This document shows, piece after piece, positions 58,361 to 64,000 of a stretch of 64,000 bases of DNA. The position numbers and the translations under genes are program-made. This stretch comes from Leuctra nigra (lineage: Eukaryota; Arthropoda; Insecta; Plecoptera; Leuctridae), in NCBI GenBank assembly GCA_934045905.1, contig OW203771.1, positions 23,320,069-23,384,068 of the forward strand. The letters run 5' to 3'. Under the pieces are notes generated by a model. That model made no database searches, was not told the DNA's origin, and worked only from the letters and a program-made list of their open reading frames with translations. The stretch's first letter is position 1. The number at the start of each line of letters is the position of its first letter.

Positions 58361-60555
58361 CATAAGTTAGGTTTAATTGTCTCTTTAGCGTGCCGCAAAT
58401 CGTCTTTGCGTCATTATAGTGAGCAATTTACGTCTAGTGGAAGATCGTCAAGTTTCAGTTTTTATGTATCTCGAAATAGAAATCGCGAAAATGAAAATTA
58501 TCATCTTCAAAATGATATTAAATTTTATTGTTTCCGCTATGATATACCAGTGTAATTTTCTGTGTATATCAACAATGCCATAAATTATGGTTGTATAATG
58601 TTTAAAAATACACTTAAGTTCTTTGCAATGCTATTTGATTTTATAAGTGCCGAGCTTATGAATCCCTTGCACGAATTTCTTGAGTACTCATGATTTATCT
58701 CAAATTCTCAATAAAATACATGGAAATTGTCCGGGTGTTTTACGAACTTACATTTTTATTACGCATATTGCTCTTAAACAAAAACATACCTACAATTTAC
58801 AAAAGATAAGGCACGAAAATAACTACACTCAATTCAATAACAAGCCACGCCTAAGTTCACAATTCAATAGACAAAATCCAATATGGCGAACCGCAATATT
58901 ACGTAATACACACCACTGCCTTACAGAATAAATAAAACCCTCGTGTCATCTGGAAACATTGATAAGTGTAAGTTTATCATCCGGTTGAATCAGGTTTATA
59001 ATGCATGTGACTTGGTACAGTCAGCCGCAAGTAAACACAGTTCTTATCGACTGAGCCAAAGGCGCACCCACGCCAAACCAGGGTGACCTTGGACTTCAAA
59101 AAAATAGTGCGGTACAGTCCGCACGAAATAGATATGATTGTTGATTTTGGGTGTCGCGCAGGTAAGTGAATTTGAATTCTGAAGATAATTAATGATAAGT
59201 GTGTACTGTGTAAACACATGGCATGGTTTGAGTGCTGGATTAGAGTTTTGGAAGTACCGAGTTGGATTCTCACTTTCAAGAGTCTTGACGAAATATCTTC
59301 GTGATTTTCGTAAGCTAAAGAAAAATACCCTCCCTACTCTCCTTACTTTATAATCTCCCAATCGAGATGTGCAGCTATAAAAACATTTTGGGTCTGTAAA
59401 CTCAAATATAAGCTTGTTTTCTTCGCTTGTAATATATCGATAATTTTACAAGAATAAAACCGAAAAAAAATACTCAGGGCTTTCGTCAATACTGGAATAT
59501 TTACGCGATGCACCCGTCTCAATTCGGTCGATATTTTCAATTATTTAGCTTTTATTGACAATTGTGAAACGTAAAGCTCTTCATAAGTCAAAGCCCACAA
59601 TAATCCTTTTACCTAAATGTAATCCAAATAATTTAGTCCAGAATGTATGTGTATTTGTCTCAAATTCAAAAAAAGATTCTGACATTTAAATTAACACTCC
59701 GGAAGGTATTTGTGAAGCCCTTTTAAACTAGTCTTTTAAAACAGACCCTTTTAAAAGATTCACTACAACGGAGCCTCACTATTTCTACACAATGCCCCAC
59801 TAGAATAAACTTGGTATATATTTTTTTAGATACTATTTTTCTCTTCCGTCTGTACACACCCATATACAAACATCGCGTTTTCCTCATAATTATATTACCT
59901 CATTTTCACCTAGACTAAAAAAGAACGTACATAAAAGAAACATTAATGCATTTTGCTCCACATCCATTTACTAGTTGACCTTCACCTTGAGAGCTGTGTA
60001 CAAAATCGACTGAAAATAGCGCCTTCCTATCACACTACGCCCCTCTCCCCCCTCCCTTTTCCCCCCTTCCCCCCCTCCGTCAAGTCGAATCGTAATGTGG
60101 GGCTGTTGCCAACCGCCTAAGATAAAATTAAAGCATTTCTATACCCCACCTACAAGTAGGATCACTCCAAGGACACCCGATTGGTGATTGAACGATTGGT
60201 GTTTCGATTGTTGAACTTAGGATCGTGAATGGTTTTGACATTGAATCTATTATCAATATTGAATAATATTTTGATGTCAATAAACTAAGTTAAGCTATCG
60301 TTATCGTTTTTTTTATCGGTTTGATTCGACTTTTTATTATTATGTTGATTGATTAGTTAGTTGCAATCGAATAAAGCCGAGTAAAAATTTTTTAGATTTC
60401 GACACAAAAATGCAACTTGTAGGAGAATTTAAATAAAATGTATTTTTATGTTTGGTGCTGGTTTCCAAATTAGCTGTGATAGTTATTCGGTGTGTCGTTA
60501 AATTTAAAACCTACCCAAAGATCACATTTGTTTGCTAGAGTTCAGTATTTTCTGT
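58361..60555. other. Intronic sequence without recognised features
   Basis: AT-rich with C-rich patches near 60044-60077. TTTGGCTCAGTCGATAAG on the minus strand near 59060 and GAGTTGGATTCTC near 59260 look like decayed polymerase III boxes. No gene recognised. Confidence 0.4.
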
Positions 60556-60559
60556 AACA

Positions 60560-60764
60560 CATTTTTTTAAGAATTAATGTATTACAAAAAAGAAAAAAAA
60601 TCTGATTGAAAATTTTAGAAGGCATCAACAGAAATTAGTCCAACCGATCTCCTTGTCTCACTCTAGTAGGTGACCTCTAATTTCAATGATATAATAACAA
60701 ACATGGATTGTTACGGAACCAGCAGTCATTCAAATTTGTTCACCGATCAATTTTAGTTGTACAC
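60560..60764. mobile_element. MITE with GTACAC ends, copy 2 (diverged)
   Basis: Matches copy 1 (28244-28424) over CTAGTAGGTGACCTCTAATT, the ATAATAACAA and GGATTGTTACGGAACC segments, ending TTAGTTGTACAC at 60764. Its left end is degraded, so the start is approximate. It abuts copy 3 and shares GTACAC with it. Confidence 0.55.
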
Positions 60765-60975
60765 TTCGCACAGCTAAAAACGGTATTTGATCGAAGCCGA
60801 TTGGCTGGGTCAGATTTCTTGACAATCAATCGACGGTGTTATCAATTAAATCATATGTCACTTACTAGCTAGTTAGATGACGCGTTAGCATCTAGACTCG
60901 ATCGGATGACGCCACCAAAATTCATCGCAGCCAATCCGTTTCTTTAGAATACCGTTTTTGGTTTGCCAAGTGTAC
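60759..60975. mobile_element. MITE with GTACAC ends, copy 3, inverted against copy 2
   Basis: Left GTACACTTCGCACAGCTAAA (then AACGGTATT) against reverse-complemented right GTACACTTGGCAAACCAAAA (then ACGGTATT), with GATTGGCTG subterminal on both sides. The interior TCTTGACAATCAATC and TGTCACTTACTAG is the reverse complement of copy 1's interior. Confidence 0.75.
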
Positions 60976-61087
60976 ATTGAATAATCAAAATCGTGATCAA
61001 AATTGATTATATTTGATTGGAGACTTGATTAAAAAATAGTTATCGTGTCACACCTGGAAAATGAATAGTTTTGAATCAAATTAAGTT

Positions 61088-61366
61088 ATTTTTTGTCTGG
61101 GGCTTAACGTCGCACTGTTCTGCAGTGAGGCTAATGGCGACGGATGAATGATTATGATGATGATTGGGAGATGATGGTGAAGAGTAGGTAAGGATGAAAG
61201 GTGGGAAGGAGGCGGTCGTGGCCTATTAGTAGGGTACTTTCCCAGTATTTGCCTGTCGACTGAGGGAATACCACGAAAAAACCCCAGTCAGGAAGGACGA
61301 CCGCGGGGATCGAACCCGGGCCTCCGGAATACAAGTTCAGAGCGTTACCACTCAGCCAACCTGTTA
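61088..61366 (-). mobile_element. tRNA-derived SINE, most complete copy
   Basis: On the minus strand the head is tRNA-like: A box TGGCTGAGTGGTAACG and B box GGGTTCGATCCC. The body passes through AGGCCACGACCGCC, then CATCATCTCCCAATCATC. The tail carries GCGACGTTAAGCCCCAGAC followed by an A-run. About 279 bp. It is the reference for the copies at 4820, 56650 and 57330. The tail wording is reminiscent of widespread invertebrate SINE 3' ends; I cannot name the family. Confidence 0.75.
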
Positions 61367-61456
61367 GGTTATGTGTTTGTTATACCGGCATTGCCGGTTG
61401 AACATTCTCAGTCCATAATCCTGACGTTACATTGTAAAGGATTGGAATTAATAACC

Positions 61457-61545
61457 GAGGTGTCTATAAATAGACGCAAAGAAGTGAAGAGAAGTAGAGA
61501 GAGAGAGAGAGAGAGGAGAGAAGGAGAGAAAGAGAGAGGAGAGGC
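61457..61545 (+). promoter_or_regulatory. TATA-like palindrome plus GA-rich tract
   Basis: GTCTATAAATAGAC (61463-61476) is a palindrome containing a canonical TATA box. From 61489 an uninterrupted GA-rich tract of about 55 bp follows. A TATA box next to GAGA repeats is suggestive of a promoter or enhancer, but no transcript feature follows that I can identify. Confidence 0.25.
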
Positions 61546-61559
61546 ACCGCCTTCAGGAT

Positions 61560-63134
61560 TCTGACGAGTCATGGATCTAAGTCACGGTCTTCGAGATTCA
61601 CTTGAAGAACTCGACGTACGAGACTCTCGACTGTATTGTGTACAGACAGGACGAACGAGGGTTCTAATTTCAGAATAAAGTGCACTAAAATGCATATAAT
61701 ATAATCTCAGTTTCTTGCTGCTCGACGATAGTTTATAAAAAGTAAGAGACATATATATATAACAGTCGGTGCAACAATTCTGCGTCATGCATAGCTTGAA
61801 GTACAAAACACAAATATGTTCTTTTAAAATATCAGTATTCCCAAAGAGTTTCTAGTAGGCTTCGGTATACCTCATTAGAGAAATGGAACATAATTGATCG
61901 TTTAGTCAATATTGTTAATTTGTAATATTATTAAAATCAAAGGTTTTGTTGTGATAAAACAATAGAAAACGTACTCTATGTGTTTAATATGAAAAATTGT
62001 AGTCAAGATTGTGTAAACAATAAAAAATAAACTTTTGTATTGACAAAAGCGCCAAATAATTACACAAAAACAAGTTGTTTGATGAAGCTACATTCAGAGA
62101 AGAGAAATTAAAAATTAAAATGCACTCAAAATATCACAGAGCCAAACGTCCGTTATGAAACGAAAAGTTCCATCAGACTCTTTCAAGTCCCACAATATAC
62201 TTTTTTCATGGTTTCCGGCTATTGTCCCAACCAACTGGATAATTTCATTGTGTACAGCTCAAAAAAATAAACGTCCAAATTATTCAGATAAATGTCTACA
62301 GGAAAGGGTTGTTTTGTGTTTCGTAATTAGTAAGGATGCAACAATTAAGCCCCTATTAATAAGTCATCAAAAAGACTCGAGTTACGGGGAGAAATGTCAC
62401 GATTTCTGTCGTTTAGGCGAAAATGAGACCAAGAGTTTAATAATATGTTGAATTAAACTTATCCAAGATCGTTCAACCTGTCCAATTCATACGAAAAACT
62501 AAAATATTCAACCATTCGAAGCTTTTAAAACAGAACAAAAAAGAAAAAAATGGAACCCATTTATGTATATTTTTTCTAGCGATAGATCGAGTCGACTTTT
62601 CAATATTCGGAATGCTAAATTTTTAGTCCATCAAAAATTTAAACGATAAAGAAGAGAAAGCTGCATCTAAGTTGTATTCATACTGATGAACTGCACTGCA
62701 ATGAGGTAATTTCGGTTGGATTTATAATGTATGATTCTAATTCTATATCGCATGTATGATGTATGTATGATGCTACCACACATATGATGTACGCCGGTAC
62801 GGAACGCACGGGTGGGGACGGTACGGGAACGCGTTCGCGTACCGCAAAACCTGTCTTTGAGGTCTACTAATTGCCCATTCCAGGAGTGCGGTGCTGGAGC
62901 GAGGCTGGAGCGATATTTTATCCAGCATTTCAATAAACAACACCTGTTCCCAGATAATACAAGCATATAGATATTCAATTCAGATAGTTTGGTTATTTGC
63001 TTCGTTTGGCGACGGTTTTAGAATTTTATGATAAATTGGAAATTGGAATATTATACGGTGAATTGGAAAAATTAGAACTTGGCTGATATCATTGGGGTCA
63101 TCCAAAAATACATTTCGAGGGAATCGAAAACTTG
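61560..63134. other. Intronic sequence without recognised features
   Basis: AT-rich except 62780-62925, where GTACGG/GTACGC strings (GGTACGGGAACGCGTTCGCG) stand out as CpG-rich. No gene recognised. Confidence 0.4.
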
Positions 63135-63155
63135 CCCCCCCCCCCCCCCCCCCCC
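63135..63155. repeat. 21-nt poly(C) run
   Basis: Uninterrupted C run. Proline-rich frames over it are artefacts. 63160-64000 beyond holds no recognised feature apart from an 11-G run at 63978-63988. Confidence 0.9.
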
Positions 63156-64000
63156 GTCAAAGATCTGTGTGGCGACCAAAATAAGATATGGTGTTTATTT
63201 GGGAATCCCCCCTTCTGCTTTTTTCTCTTATATGTCCCAATTTCAAATTTTGTCACGAACTGTGATATTGTTATTCTTCTGGAAACCTTTATCAATCCGA
63301 TTCAAACTAGATTTTCGTTATCAATTGATTGATTATTCTGATAATAAGAAAGTATTTATGACAATCATTTATGCAGTTAGATAAGACATGCATTTACAAT
63401 GTATGTTCTATTATTTTCTAATCTTTACTCTAATCTACTCCCACAACAACAATTAAAAAACTACTGTCTTAATTTTATTGTTTTAGTTTTAATTGGGTAT
63501 TATAACTATAACCTTATTGAGAACAAGTTCAGTATTGGGAATATTGCTCACTACAGTAACAGAAAAGATAATTGCGAGCATCCAAACAAAGAATAGGTAC
63601 ATAATTACGAAAAGCTTCCATAATCAACACCCTTTTAATTAATTATGTACTTATATATTTTGATCAGATTAGGAATTAGAGATGTACTTATACATTTATT
63701 ATAAATTTGTCTTGAATATTCTATGAGAAACCATAGAAGAATTTTTTTTTCAGGTAACCTTATTCCTAGCAAATTTTCATCGTCTAAACTAAAGTAATTG
63801 TTTGCTCTTCTAGAATAAACTATTTTTGGTATGTAGGTACATATACTGGTTTCTTCAAGATCTTGTCATGCATGGCACAATGGTCGGAATACATTACTGT
63901 GTAACACAAAACATAGTTAAGCAGCTAGTAGTCATAATAGAGTCTGAACATTTTGATTGGACCGGTTTAATGGGTGTGGGGGGGGGGGCAAACAGGGGGG

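Larger units (their letters stand above)
56138..64000 (-). other. hdc: Part of the preceding headcase intron
   Basis: No further headcase exon is recognisable upstream of the acceptor at 56138-56139, so this is taken as intron running off the window. It is repeat-dense: MITEs, foldback, SINEs and a hAT element, listed separately. An unrecognised exon or 5' UTR exon within it cannot be excluded. Confidence 0.6.

Noticed and set aside
59041..59285. Decayed tRNA-derived SINE heads on both strands
   Set aside because: Box-like strings are degenerate and unsupported by body or tail sequence.
59892..59930. Minus-strand TTCTTTTTTAGTCTAG then GTGAAA as a second ratchet point upstream of exon 56041-56137
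   Set aside because: The tract is interrupted by purines and the donor half (GTGAAA) is weak. Minus-strand candidates near 28805 and 30731 were weaker still.
62780..62925. GTACGG/GTACGC-rich patch as a palindromic element
   Set aside because: Strings repeat, but no consistent inverted termini could be drawn. Left as unexplained CpG-rich sequence.
63737..63760. Plus-strand string TTTTTTTTTTCAGGTAACC resembling a recursive splice site
   Set aside because: It is on the strand opposite to headcase, and no plus-strand gene is recognised. Similarly CGCAGGTAAGTG at 59155 is plus strand with no pyrimidine tract.

Overview
The window is eukaryotic, AT-rich and almost entirely non-coding. It has spliced exons with GT-AG borders, many short DNA transposons, tRNA-derived SINEs and long poly(G)/poly(C) runs. 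The only gene I recognise is headcase (hdc; HECA in vertebrates), on the minus strand, and its protein sequence fits an arthropod, most likely an insect with large introns. I cannot name the species. I see no bacterial or viral genes, rRNA, CRISPR array or intact transposase. GENE LAYOUT: one internal headcase exon lies at 56041-56137 and the next at 1323-1511, both minus strand. Their reading frames join exactly (phase 0 to phase 0), so 1512-56040 is one intron of about 54.5 kb. 56138-64000 is part of the preceding intron and 1-1322 belongs to the following one. A 38-codon open segment at 982-1095 has a good acceptor in the right phase and could be an alternative terminal exon, but it could also be chance or transposon debris. 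Inside the giant intron, on the gene's strand, 38289-38337 looks like a recursive-splicing ratchet point: a pyrimidine tract, then CAG joined to GTAAGC, with a second donor (GTGAGT) 29 nt further on. REPEATS: the rest is a mosaic of small elements. These include three near-palindromic TTAA-flanked foldback elements (509-899, about 16018-16402, 56699-57090), two non-autonomous hAT elements with perfect 8-bp target duplications (21038-21512 and 57939-58352), two TTAA-flanked MITEs (33824-33982, 43260-43365), a family of short palindromes (5646-5768, 12670-12794), a GTACAC-ended family including a back-to-back pair (28244-28424, about 60560-60975), an AGAGGTAGAAG-ended family (20611-20820, 33524-33773), several single inverted-repeat elements, a tRNA-derived SINE family in both orientations, and a 116-bp satellite present as an array (40468-41111) and as dispersed monomers on both strands. 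About 22 poly(G)/poly(C) runs of 11-27 nt are scattered through the window. WHAT MAY BE NEW: the ratchet point, foldback elements that flank the two headcase exons and could promote circular RNA, hAT elements with G-run subterminal repeats, and a few unrecognised coding-like fragments (14115-14300 plus; 34305-34511 minus). I found no evidence for a new multi-gene system; the interest lies in intron architecture and transposon biology.
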